In this document: positions 8,039 through 16,586 of the stretch, one piece after another | Layout: each line of letters opens with the position of its first letter | How positions within the stretch are numbered: position 1 is the stretch's first letter | Source: Gemmatimonadota bacterium | GTDB taxonomy: Bacteria; Latescibacterota; UBA2968; UBA8231 | DNA: 39,656 bases | Assembly (NCBI GenBank): GCA_028875345.1 | Contig: JAPPEG010000311.1 | Span: 1-39,656, forward strand | Reading direction: 5' to 3' | Program-made: the position numbers and the translations under genes | The notes under the pieces: generated by a model | What the model was told of the DNA's origin: nothing | What the model saw: the letters and a program-made list of their open reading frames with translations, nothing else | The model's database searches: none

Positions 8039-9697
8039 ATGTTCCGCTCCGTCTGTGCCCTTTTCCTGTTCCCATTGCTGGTGGCCTGTATCCGGGAAGA
8101 ACCGACGCAGTCCCTGCGCTTTGTCGATGTCGCCCAGACGGCCGGTCTTGACTTTGTCCACTACAACGGTGCCCAAAGCGACTATTTCTACGTAGAGACT
8201 TTTGGCTCGGGAGCTGCTTTCTTGGACTACGATGGCGACGGCTGGCAGGATATCTATTTGGTCAACTCCACGTATCTCACCGGCCTGGCCCCTGAGCCCC
8301 TGCCGACCGATGAACTCTACCGCAACCGGGGCGACGGCCGCTTTGACGCCGTTCCCGGCAGCGGCGATAGCGGCTACGGCACGGGTGTGGCCGCTGCCGA
8401 CTGGGACAACGACGGGGACCAAGACTTATACGTGACTCGCTTTGGGCCCAACGCTTTATACCGCAACGATGCGGGGAAATTTACCGACAGCGACAGTGCC
8501 AAACGGGCGGGCGTCGCCGATAGCCGCTGGGGTGCCAGTTGCGGTTTTCTAGACTACGACCTGGACGGTGACCTCGATCTGTTCGTCGCTAACTACGTGG
8601 ACTTCACTACGGCCAACAACATCATCTGCAAGCGGGGCGATATCCGCACCTATTGCGACCCGGACGAATACGGCCCAACGAGCGATTTGCTCTACCGCAA
8701 CGACGGCCAAAGCCAATTCACCGACATTACCTATGAGGCGGGCATCACCTTAGAGGGCCCTGGTTTGGGTGTGGCCTTTTCTGACTACGACTGGGATGGG
8801 GATACCGATATCTACGTGGCCAACGACGGCACGCTAAACTTCCTTTATGAGAACCGCCAGACCCACTTCGTCGAAACAGGTCTGACGGCCGGGGGCCGCT
8901 ACAACCAGGACGGCCGCGCCGAGGCCGGCATGGGCGTGGATTTTGGTGACTGGGACAACGACGGCAACCAGGACCTGTTCGTCACCAATTTCGCCCACGA
9001 GACCAATACGCTCTACCACAACGACGGCCAGGGCCAATTCGCCGATATCAGCGCTGAGGTTGGCCTCTTCGAGCCCAGCTACAATCCCCTAGGTTTCGGC
9101 ACTAAATTCTTCGATGTCGACCTGGACGGCGACCTCGATCTGTTCGTCGCCAACGGCCACGTTCTCGATATCGTGGAACAGATCGACTCTACGCTTAGTT
9201 ATGCCCAGACCAACCAGATTTTGCGCAACGAGGCCAATGCCTGGGATGCAGTCTCCACCGAGCCGAATCCGAGGAAATTTGTCGATATTTCCTCCACTTT
9301 GGGTCCCAGTTTTGCCACTCCCAACGTCGGTCGTGGCGCGGCCTTGGCTGACTACGACAACGACGGCGACCTCGATGTGCTGGTTTGCTCTGTGGCCAGC
9401 CCCGCGCGCCTGTTGCGCAATGACGTCGACAAACAAAACCACTGGCTCCTAGTCGAATTAATCGGCCGCCAGCAGCGCGACGCAATAGGCACCCTAGTCG
9501 CCGTCACGGCTGGGGGCCACCGCCAAGTCCGGGAGCGCCAGTCCGGCGGCAGCTATCTTTCCAGCCATGACCACCGCCTGCACTTTGGTTTGGGTGCCGT
9601 TGCTAGGGTGGATATGGAGGTGCGCTGGCCCGATGGCACTGTGCAGACGCTTGCCGATGTCGCGGCTGATCAGATTTTGCGCCTAGTACAGCCGTAG
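8039..9697 (+). CDS. FG-GAP/VCBS-repeat lipoprotein with C-terminal ASPIC/UnbV domain (CRTAC-like)
   Basis: 552 aa. A lipoprotein signal MFRSVCALFLFPLLVAC gives lipobox LVAC. Seven FG-GAP/VCBS blades follow, each with a calcium-type D-x-D-x-D-G-x-x-D loop, for example DYDGDGWQDIYLVN, DWDNDGDQDLYVTRF and DYDLDGDLDLFVANY, consistent with a seven-bladed beta-propeller. The last ~85 residues form an ASPIC/UnbV domain (NHWLLVELIGRQQRDAIG to HRLHFGLG to VRWPDGTVQTL). Such proteins are exported, often surface-attached, and thought to bind ligands or partners. It follows the pentapeptide-repeat gene by 3 bp. Function beyond binding is unknown. Confidence 0.9.
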   Translation: MFRSVCALFLFPLLVACIREEPTQSLRFVDVAQTAGLDFVHYNGAQSDYFYVETFGSGAAFLDYDGDGWQDIYLVNSTYLTGLAPEPLPTDELYRNRGDGRFDAVPGSGDSGYGTGVAAADWDNDGDQDLYVTRFGPNALYRNDAGKFTDSDSAKRAGVADSRWGASCGFLDYDLDGDLDLFVANYVDFTTANNIICKRGDIRTYCDPDEYGPTSDLLYRNDGQSQFTDITYEAGITLEGPGLGVAFSDYDWDGDTDIYVANDGTLNFLYENRQTHFVETGLTAGGRYNQDGRAEAGMGVDFGDWDNDGNQDLFVTNFAHETNTLYHNDGQGQFADISAEVGLFEPSYNPLGFGTKFFDVDLDGDLDLFVANGHVLDIVEQIDSTLSYAQTNQILRNEANAWDAVSTEPNPRKFVDISSTLGPSFATPNVGRGAALADYDNDGDLDVLVCSVASPARLLRNDVDKQNHWLLVELIGRQQRDAIGTLVAVTAGGHRQVRERQSGGSYLSSHDHRLHFGLGAVARVDMEVRWPDGTVQTLADVAADQILRLVQP

Positions 9698-9719
9698 GAA
9701 CTTTCATAGGAAGAATGCT

Positions 9720-9833
9720 ATGGGCACACTGAACATCCCCGTCCGCTACTGGGCCATGCACAGCGGCTCGCCGGAAGAAAATTTGGAGTCCAATCCGTCC
9801 CGAAGTATGAGGAGCGAAATATGCCAGCGCTAG
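9720..9833 (+). pseudogene. Short ORF resembling the N-terminus of an isochorismatase-like gene (possible remnant)
   Basis: A 37-codon frame with a good ribosome-binding site (AGGAAG, 9708-9713, 6 bp upstream). It reads MGTLNIPVRYWAMHSGSPEENLE and then an unrelated tail to TAG. The opening resembles in type the opening of the isochorismatase-like protein at 3254-4060 (LKLKTRHYRALP, then a charged AEDVFELP segment). I infer a truncated start of such a gene left by a deletion that joined it to the aldo/keto reductase, whose ATG lies within its last codons in another frame. A translated leader peptide is the alternative. The similarity is short and by eye. Confidence 0.35.
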
Positions 9834-10765
9834 AAACGAGAGCTTTTGCCAAGACCGGAATGCAGCCCAAATCTCTGGGATTGGGCGGGGCCTGGTGGGG
9901 CAGCGGGACTGAGGCCGAGTGCATTGCCGGTATCCACCGGGCCCTCGAACTGGGCTTTAATTACTTGGATACATACCCCGAACTGGAAACGTGGTGGGGC
10001 AAAGCTCTAGCTGGCGGCAGAAGGCACAATATATACCTGCAAGCCAAGGTCACTACTAATGGCCCCAAAGAGACGATCTCAGATCACTCGGGGCCGCAAA
10101 CGCGCCGCAGCGTGGAAGCTAGTTTAAAGCGCTTGCGAACGGACTATCTCGACAACGTCCTCATCCATGGCTACGACGAGCCCGAGGACGTTGGCAGCAA
10201 GGAGGGCATGGTGGATCCGCTAGGTCCGGGCCATGCCTTAGATGAATTGGTAAAGATGAAAGAAGAGGGCTTAATTCGCCACATCGGCATTGGCGCGCGC
10301 AATTCGGCCGTGCACCGCCGGGCGATCGAGACCGGCCAAATAGAAATCTGCCTCACTTATCTAGAATACAACTTGTTCAATACGGCCGCGGCTGCGGATC
10401 TATTTCCCCTGGCCCGCCAGCGCCAAGTAGGTCTCATTCTCGCCAGTCCCCTCGGCATGGGACTGTTGACAGGCGATGAAAAAGTATTCGAGCGCTCGGC
10501 GGCTTACTTCGACAACCGCGAATACCCCGCACGCGGACTCCATCCGGCGGTCCGCGCCCGGGCCATGTGGGATTGGTGTCGGAAACGAGACGTGAACATC
10601 CGCCATCTGGCCATCCAGTTTTGTTTGGCGGCACCCATCAGCAGCATTGTCCTGCCCGGTGCAGCCTCAAAGACGCAGGTCGAAGAAGCCTACGAGGCGG
10701 CTACGGCGGATATTGCTCCTGAGATATGGCGCGATTTCGAAGTGGAGTTTGGGGTGGGGATTTAG
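9821..10765 (+). CDS. Aldo/keto reductase family protein
   Basis: 314 aa, the family length. NADPH-dependent (alpha/beta)8-barrel features are LGLGGAWWGSG, the first catalytic Asp in FNYLDTYPE (D50), the catalytic Lys in LQAKV (K76), the catalytic His in NVLIHGYDEP (H116), ELVKMKEEGLIRHIGIGARN, and the C-terminal cofactor region LAAPISSIVLPGAASKTQVEEA. The catalytic Tyr expected five residues after D50 is not visible (DTYPELETWW), so either the loop is rearranged or the acid/base residue is lost. GAGGAG stands 6 bp before the ATG. It is convergent with the parvulin gene, with 3 bp between stops. Substrate unknown. Confidence 0.87.
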   Translation: MPALETRAFAKTGMQPKSLGLGGAWWGSGTEAECIAGIHRALELGFNYLDTYPELETWWGKALAGGRRHNIYLQAKVTTNGPKETISDHSGPQTRRSVEASLKRLRTDYLDNVLIHGYDEPEDVGSKEGMVDPLGPGHALDELVKMKEEGLIRHIGIGARNSAVHRRAIETGQIEICLTYLEYNLFNTAAAADLFPLARQRQVGLILASPLGMGLLTGDEKVFERSAAYFDNREYPARGLHPAVRARAMWDWCRKRDVNIRHLAIQFCLAAPISSIVLPGAASKTQVEEAYEAATADIAPEIWRDFEVEFGVGI

Positions 10766-10768
10766 GTG

Positions 10769-12145
10769 CTAGGGTCTCTCCGCCAATATCCGGACTGAGA
10801 ATTTCTGTCGCAGTGCATCCACGTGCCGGCGCTCTTTTTCCTCTCTAGCCAGCCGCTCGGCCCGCCGTTGCGAAGCCCGATCCCACTGGCCCCCTTCCCG
10901 CGCTTTGTCCACTACGACAAATACGGAGAACTTTCCGGCCCACTCCACCGGCCCTCCGATGGCGTTGATCTCCATACCTTTGGCGCGCTCGTAGCGCATT
11001 GATGGTGTGGTATATGGGCTGAGCTTTACGCGCCCCCCGCTTGCTCCGACGTCTTGGGAGAATATGGGGACCAGTAGCGCCGGATCGGCTCCCCGCGTTA
11101 TTGCTAGGCGCAAGTCTTGGGCCAATTTGCGATTGTGGACCACAATCTCGGTGATGGTGATGGCCTCATAGGCGGGAAATTGATCGGGATGACGCGCAAA
11201 ATAACTTCGCGCCTCTGCTGGGGATACGTCGATCTGTTCCAGATAATAGCTCAGGAGTACATCCTCGGCGATGGTTCTGAGTTTTGCCTGTAGCTCGGGT
11301 TCCTCGTCGATACCACTTTGCAGTCCTGCGGCAAAATAGAGATCGGCGATACCTGCACTGTCGGGTCCAACGGATGAGGAATCGAACTTGCGCAAGCCCG
11401 ATGGATTGTCTTTAGCAGTGCCGGTGGCGTGTTTATCGCTCAGAGAGATTCCGAGGGCCCACTCCATCTTTGTCCTGATGCGGGAGCGCAGGCGGCGTTC
11501 AATAAGCTGCCGCACGGCGATGAGAGGGACGCGTTTTTCATCGAGAACTTTAAAAGCCACAAAGACTGTATCCGCGACAGGGAAAGCTGGGGAAATGGAT
11601 CCCACGGGCAGAGCGAACAATTCGTCAGCCACTTGCTCATTGACTTGGCCTTTGAGCACATAACCGGGGAGACTCAAAATGGATTTTTCTGCGGCCAAGT
11701 CCTCTACAGCGGCAGCTTTTGTCGCTCTTGTAGAATAGATGAACTTGAGACCGCGATTCCAATTCGCATCATGGTATTCCTGCAGAATGTCTTCTGCTGT
11801 CACGACGATTTTCGCGTCGACCTGACGCTCGAGATAAGATTCTATCACCGCATCTCGTCGCTGCCGCTCCAACCGGTGCACAAAAACCGAATCAGTGTCC
11901 ATACCGACACTGCGGGCCTCTAGCAACAGCAGCCTTCTGGCGATGAACTGTTGCAGCGGATCGCTCGTATCGGAGATTGCAGTGCCGACTCTTATAGTTC
12001 TTTTTTCCCTCCGCTCCGCAAAGTTGCGAAGTTCTGCCGCAGTGATCTTTTCGTCCCCGACCAAGGCTAAGACCTCTGTCTCGGGCTGACCGCAGCTAAA
12101 AAAGAGCGGGCAAAGGAATGCGATTAAGCGTGTTAATTTTATCAT
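10769..12145 (-). CDS. SurA/PpiC-like peptidyl-prolyl isomerase lipoprotein (parvulin), copy 1
   Basis: 458 aa from the ATG at 12145; the frame is open further upstream, but this ATG gives a lipoprotein signal MIKLTRLIAFLCPLFFSC (lipobox FFSC, C18). A SurA-like N-terminal helical region includes DEKITAAELRNFAERREK and a helical hairpin. Two parvulin-like segments follow: residues ~133-203 (LKFIYSTRATKAAA to FPVADTVFVAFKVLDE) and ~325-413 (EAITITEIVVHNRK to GGPVEWAGKFSVFVVVDK). The family acts in the periplasm on unfolded outer-membrane or secreted proteins. It is paralogous in layout to the gene at 14836-16548. It is divergent from the membrane/spermidine-synthase-like gene. Catalytic isomerase activity is not assured, since parvulin domains in SurA-like chaperones are often inactive. 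Confidence 0.8.
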   Translation of the reverse strand: MIKLTRLIAFLCPLFFSCGQPETEVLALVGDEKITAAELRNFAERREKRTIRVGTAISDTSDPLQQFIARRLLLLEARSVGMDTDSVFVHRLERQRRDAVIESYLERQVDAKIVVTAEDILQEYHDANWNRGLKFIYSTRATKAAAVEDLAAEKSILSLPGYVLKGQVNEQVADELFALPVGSISPAFPVADTVFVAFKVLDEKRVPLIAVRQLIERRLRSRIRTKMEWALGISLSDKHATGTAKDNPSGLRKFDSSSVGPDSAGIADLYFAAGLQSGIDEEPELQAKLRTIAEDVLLSYYLEQIDVSPAEARSYFARHPDQFPAYEAITITEIVVHNRKLAQDLRLAITRGADPALLVPIFSQDVGASGGRVKLSPYTTPSMRYERAKGMEINAIGGPVEWAGKFSVFVVVDKAREGGQWDRASQRRAERLAREEKERRHVDALRQKFSVRILAERP

Positions 12146-12237
12146 TACAATAAGATCGGCGGAGCGACTCGTCCGGTGAATAAACGGTACACACCCTATC
12201 GGGCCCATAGCCCAATTAAACTGCATAGGTTGCCATT

Positions 12238-14781
12238 TTGAGCCGCGGTGCCCACATCTTCCTTCTCGTCCTGTTCTTCCTTTCCGGTGCCTGTACCTTG
12301 GTATATCAGGTGGTATGGGTGAGAATGCTCGTCCTCGTATTCGGCACCGGGGCTTTTGCAGTCAGCACGGTCCTGGCCGCTTTTATGGCGGGGTTGGCGC
12401 TGGGCAGCTTCTACTTCGGGCGCTTGGCCGACAAGAGCGAAAACAACCTGCGCCTCTACGCCTTCCTCGAGCTGGGCATCGCCGCCTTTGCTTTGGCTTT
12501 CCCCGTGATCCTGAGCGGACTGGACGAAATCCACACTTGGCTCTATCTGCAACTGGAGTCAACGCCCTATGTCTTTGCACTCATGCGCTTCCCGCTTTGT
12601 TTCCTAGTCCTGCTCATTCCCACTACGCTAATGGGGGGCACCCTGCCGATCCTGATCCGCTTTGCAACTCGGCACATGTCGCAGGTGGGTTGGAGCGTGG
12701 GGACCTTGTATGCCGCCAATACGTTTGGAGCCGCCTGCGGGGTCGGGACCGCGGCTTATCTGACCATCGAGTATTTGGGTATCAGTGGCACAACTACAGT
12801 CGCCGTTATTGGCAATGTCCTCATTGCGATTTTTTCTCTGGCGTGGTATCGCCGTTTGTCGGACTCAGCCGAGCTACACCGGGCGAGTACAGACAAGAGA
12901 AACAACGCGCAGCAAAAGAATCCTCCAGCACTGCCGAACTGGCTGGTGCAATTGACGCTTTTGGTCTTCTGCGCATCGGGTTTCACCGCTCTGGGATACG
13001 AAGTGCTGTGGACGCGGGTGCTGACCATGATACTGGGGCTGAGCACGGCCCAAAGTCTCAGCATCATCCTGATCGCCTTCTTGTTCGGTCTGGCGCTCGG
13101 AGGGGCCATCGCCTCTCGTTTTGTCGGCCGCTGGCCGGACCTGCTCATTGCATTCGGCGCTATTGAGATACTCCTGGGCCTGTTTGGTCATATCTCCATC
13201 GGCGCATTCGGCGTTAGCACTCATTTCATTCCGTATCTCAGTGCGCTTACTTCGTGGACGGGCTATCTTTTCGGCACAGCTACCTTGGTTTTCTCGATCG
13301 CGCTCATTCCCACCTGTCTGATGGGATTGCTCTTTCCGCTCGTAGGACAACTCAACGTTACACGTTTGAAGACCTTGGGCACAAAAATTGGCAAGGTCTA
13401 TGCCGTCAATTCACTGGGATCTATCGCTGGTGCTTTTGGCGCTGGTTTTTTATTGATTCCGCTACTGGGCACAGAGCGCGCGGTGCAAGTCTTGGCCTGG
13501 ACTAACATCGCCTTGGGGGCGGTGCTGCTACTGGTCCATCCAAACGCCAGTATCCGTTTTAAGCTGCCAGCCATAGGCCTGCCTGTCGGCGCGATACTGC
13601 TGCTGACTTGGGCCATGCCGAGCAATCTTTTTATCGCGCTGTTTACAAATACAGAAAAAGACAGCGAGCTTGTCTATTATCGCGAGGATACTGCTGGGAC
13701 GGTAACGGTCCATCAAATGAGCCACGGCAACCTCATCCTCAAAGTAAATGGCATGGGAGAAGTGCCGACAGACCATGCATCAATCAAGATTTTTCGACTG
13801 CTGGGCAATCTGCCGATGATCCTGCACAGCGATCCCCGGCAAGTCTTGGTGATTGCCTTTGGGGGCGGCATTACTCTCAATTCGGTCTTGCTTCACCAAC
13901 CCGAGCGGGTGGATTGCGTCGAAGTCGTACCCGGTGTGGTCGAGGCCGCCGATTTTTTTGCCCGCTACAACAACTACGTCTTCAATAGGGTGGGCACGGA
14001 TTACCTCCGACTAATCCACGGCGACGGCAGAAACCACGTAATGCGGACACCAGAGCGCTATGATATCATTATCGCCGACGCGACCCATCCCGGCACAGCG
14101 GATAGCTGGGTGCTGTACACGGAAGAATTCTACCAGCTCTGCCGCCAGCGACTCAAAACAGAAGGCTTCATAGCCCAGTGGATCCCCCTGCACGGGCTGG
14201 CCGTAGCCGACTACGAGATGATCTTGCGAACATTTCGCGCGGTTTTCCCCCACGCGACCCTGTGGCTGACCGACAAATACTCCATTGTGCTGGGTGCAAA
14301 CCAGCCGCAACACATCGACTTTGAATTATTGGCACAACGGCTGTCAGTAGCGGCTGTGCAAGAATCTCTGCAAGAGGTAGATCTGGCCGATCCGGTGTCT
14401 TTTGCAGGGACCCTAGCCTTGGACGAACTCGCTTTTTCAGACTACGCCGGCCATGGCCCTTTGAACACCGACGATCGACCCTATATAAGCTTTACCGACC
14501 GCAGGCGAGGGGATACGGGTGCGGGCCTGCCCGCTTTGTCAAGCCTGTTGCCGCACTTGGTGGTGGAGGTGAACGAGTTTCTTTTCGACGTGGACGAAGA
14601 GAAGAAACAAAACATCGAGCGCCGCTTCCGATCCCGTAAGTACTCGATCCAGGGTGCGGTGTCTCTGCTAAACGACAAAACAGGCGACGCGATTTGGCAC
14701 TACAGACAGGCCCGCAAAACCGATCCGGACGAAAGAATGGCCCTGCGGGCCCTGAGAAGGTTAGAAGGAGCCAGCCAGTAG
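12238..14781 (+). CDS. Polytopic membrane protein fused to a spermidine-synthase-like domain
   Basis: 847 aa. Residues 1-460 contain about 12-14 hydrophobic helices in two similar halves: LSGACTLVYQVVWVRM near residue 16 is echoed by ASGFTALGYEVLWTRV near 246, and IPTTLMGGTLPIL by IPTCLMGLLFPLV. Residues ~480-760 form a Rossmann-like spermidine synthase domain: VLVIAFGGGITLN (542-544 GGG), VDCVEVVPGVVEAA (E562), LIHGDGRNHV (D596), DIIIADATHPG (D614). The second acidic residue of the D-x-x-D-P motif is His (ATHPG), so aminopropyl transfer is doubtful. The start is TTG with TAGG about 8 bp upstream. Such fusions are common in bacteria but their substrate is unknown. It is flanked by two parvulin genes. 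Confidence 0.83.
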   Translation: MSRGAHIFLLVLFFLSGACTLVYQVVWVRMLVLVFGTGAFAVSTVLAAFMAGLALGSFYFGRLADKSENNLRLYAFLELGIAAFALAFPVILSGLDEIHTWLYLQLESTPYVFALMRFPLCFLVLLIPTTLMGGTLPILIRFATRHMSQVGWSVGTLYAANTFGAACGVGTAAYLTIEYLGISGTTTVAVIGNVLIAIFSLAWYRRLSDSAELHRASTDKRNNAQQKNPPALPNWLVQLTLLVFCASGFTALGYEVLWTRVLTMILGLSTAQSLSIILIAFLFGLALGGAIASRFVGRWPDLLIAFGAIEILLGLFGHISIGAFGVSTHFIPYLSALTSWTGYLFGTATLVFSIALIPTCLMGLLFPLVGQLNVTRLKTLGTKIGKVYAVNSLGSIAGAFGAGFLLIPLLGTERAVQVLAWTNIALGAVLLLVHPNASIRFKLPAIGLPVGAILLLTWAMPSNLFIALFTNTEKDSELVYYREDTAGTVTVHQMSHGNLILKVNGMGEVPTDHASIKIFRLLGNLPMILHSDPRQVLVIAFGGGITLNSVLLHQPERVDCVEVVPGVVEAADFFARYNNYVFNRVGTDYLRLIHGDGRNHVMRTPERYDIIIADATHPGTADSWVLYTEEFYQLCRQRLKTEGFIAQWIPLHGLAVADYEMILRTFRAVFPHATLWLTDKYSIVLGANQPQHIDFELLAQRLSVAAVQESLQEVDLADPVSFAGTLALDELAFSDYAGHGPLNTDDRPYISFTDRRRGDTGAGLPALSSLLPHLVVEVNEFLFDVDEEKKQNIERRFRSRKYSIQGAVSLLNDKTGDAIWHYRQARKTDPDERMALRALRRLEGASQ

Positions 14782-14797
14782 CCGAAAAGGTAATGCG

Positions 14798-14814
14798 TTC
14801 TCTCCACTAGAGAA
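14798..14814. terminator. Small hairpin between convergent genes
   Basis: TTCTCT-CCACT-AGAGAA is a perfect 6-bp stem with a 5-base loop in the 54-bp gap between the convergent membrane-protein and parvulin genes. It could serve as a weak bidirectional terminator. There is no U-run on either side. Confidence 0.3.
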
Positions 14815-14835
14815 TAACTAGCGGCGGGTAATCAG

Positions 14836-16548
14836 CTAATTGTCGGCCTGAAATTTCCCGTCTTTGATCATGTTGGGAACATTGGCGGAGAAAATTTCCA
14901 CGTTGTATTTCTCTCGCAAAGCGCTGACGAATTCCACATAGCCGTGCTTGGCCTTATTGATCCTGACATAGGCAGTGGCGCGTTTTTTTGAAGCGGCATT
15001 AAAAGGTTTGAGCTTGGCCGCTTCCCGGTCAACTATTTTAAATACGGAATACCCTTCCGCTACCTTGATGGGGCCGCCGACTTGGCCTATTTCCATATCT
15101 TGGGAGAGATCGTATATATGGGGGTAGTGAAGTCGCTTGTAGGCGTCGAGACGCACAAATCCCCTCTTTTCCCCATGGACCCCGCGAGTGTCGTATTTTG
15201 CGATCAATTGCTCTGCATCGGCTCCTGCTTGCAATTGCTCTTTTACTCGCTGAGCTTCCTCCTCGTTGGATAAAAGAATCTCTGCGGCTATGGTGGCTTC
15301 GAGATAGCGAAATTTTTCGGGATTTTTGTCGTAGAAGGCGCGGGCTTCTTCTTCTTCAACCCTGATATAGGCGTCGACATTGATCTTGCGCAGCAGACTC
15401 ACGAGTAGATTTTCGCGCTCGTTTTCCACGCTGGCTACCAAGGTAGAATCCCGATCTAAGCCGAGGGCGTAGGATTCTTTGAGTAGCATCTGGGCCGTGA
15501 GCAGACTGCGGACCTTGGCCGCTACCAACGCAGTATCGGCGAGTTGGTGCCGGGTCTCTGGACCGGCTTTGTGTAGCACGATGGGAAGAAATTCGCCAAT
15601 GGTCAGATTGCCGTCTCGATAGGAACCCAATCGCATAGTGGCTTCCGCCTCGGACACATTGATTTGGCCGCCGGCTGACCGTTCGGCCAAAAATGCCACC
15701 CCATCGGCATCTACTAAAGGCTTGTACACGCCTGCCAGCGAATCGGTCAACGCCGCTCTGCGGGCAATTCGCTTGGAGCCGAAAATTTTCTCTTCGAGGA
15801 CTCCTTGCACCTCGTTTAAGGCAATGGGCATCTCGTCCAGTACCTTGAATACGGCGTAGTGCTTTTTCCCTTTATAGGCGAAGGGAAACGGCTTTGATAG
15901 GTCACCTACCTGTAGGGTCAATAATTCCTGCAGGGATTCATCGGCTGTGTCTCTGGACAAATAGCGTCCCGTATCTCCACCCCAGGCTTTGGTCGTCTCG
16001 TCGACGGAATAGGTGTCGACGAGCTGGCGGAACGCCTTGCCGCTGTTGAGTTCGGCTACTAGTTCGTCGGCTTTCTCCCGCGTCTCGACCACTATGGCTG
16101 CAAGGCGCAGCGCTCTATTCCAAGCCTCGTTCTGGTAAAGTTCGATCAGTTCCTCTTGTGAAATCGAAATCTGCTGATCCACTTTGAGATGGTTGTACAA
16201 CTTCATCATTTCCCGATCTTTGAAGGCGGATAAATCGAGGACAAAGCCCGGATCGCTCTGCAATTGCTGTGCCTCTGCTTCGGCTAGCAGCACTTTTTTG
16301 TCGATCAGCGCATTCAAGGCCATGGTATTGGCCTCACTGTCGCTTTTGCCTTCGTGGATGCCGTCCGGCAGGCGGGCGGCGAATGCTTGCAGTTCGACCG
16401 TGGTAATTTCTTGCTCCGCTATCCTTGCGACCGCATGGCTTTGGGATTCTGAGCCGCATCCGACCTGCAAAGTTAGAACAAAGCAGATGGACAAAATGGT
16501 CCAGGCAGTATTGCACTTGGCCGTTCGAGCAAAAACAGGGAAATACAT
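14836..16548 (-). CDS. SurA/PpiC-like peptidyl-prolyl isomerase lipoprotein (parvulin), copy 2
   Basis: 570 aa from the ATG at 16548, chosen for its AAAGGG ribosome-binding site 8 bp upstream and its lipoprotein signal (TILSICFVLTLQVGC, lipobox QVGC, C31). After a SurA-type N-terminal region (ITTVELQAFAARLPDG, ALNALIDKKVLLAEAEAQQL) there are two parvulin-like segments: ~145-240 (LAAIVVETREKADELVAEL to FAYKGKKHYAVFKVLDE) and ~416-511 (ATIAAEILLSNEEEAQ to IKVAEGYSVFKIVDRE). It is the last gene of the long - strand train encoding the surface proteins, which places a periplasmic chaperone or foldase in the same transcription unit as its probable clients. Same layout as the protein at 10769-12145, but diverged. 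Confidence 0.83.
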   Translation of the reverse strand: MYFPVFARTAKCNTAWTILSICFVLTLQVGCGSESQSHAVARIAEQEITTVELQAFAARLPDGIHEGKSDSEANTMALNALIDKKVLLAEAEAQQLQSDPGFVLDLSAFKDREMMKLYNHLKVDQQISISQEELIELYQNEAWNRALRLAAIVVETREKADELVAELNSGKAFRQLVDTYSVDETTKAWGGDTGRYLSRDTADESLQELLTLQVGDLSKPFPFAYKGKKHYAVFKVLDEMPIALNEVQGVLEEKIFGSKRIARRAALTDSLAGVYKPLVDADGVAFLAERSAGGQINVSEAEATMRLGSYRDGNLTIGEFLPIVLHKAGPETRHQLADTALVAAKVRSLLTAQMLLKESYALGLDRDSTLVASVENERENLLVSLLRKINVDAYIRVEEEEARAFYDKNPEKFRYLEATIAAEILLSNEEEAQRVKEQLQAGADAEQLIAKYDTRGVHGEKRGFVRLDAYKRLHYPHIYDLSQDMEIGQVGGPIKVAEGYSVFKIVDREAAKLKPFNAASKKRATAYVRINKAKHGYVEFVSALREKYNVEIFSANVPNMIKDGKFQADN

Positions 16549-16586
16549 TAATGGCCCTTTTTTTCTTTCAAAACTCCATTCGCTGC

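Noticed and set aside
8200-9420. Repeated DNA in the FG-GAP gene as a possible tandem repeat or CRISPR-like array
   Set aside because: The repeats are in frame, of blade length, encode D-x-D-x-D-G loops and lack uniform spacers.
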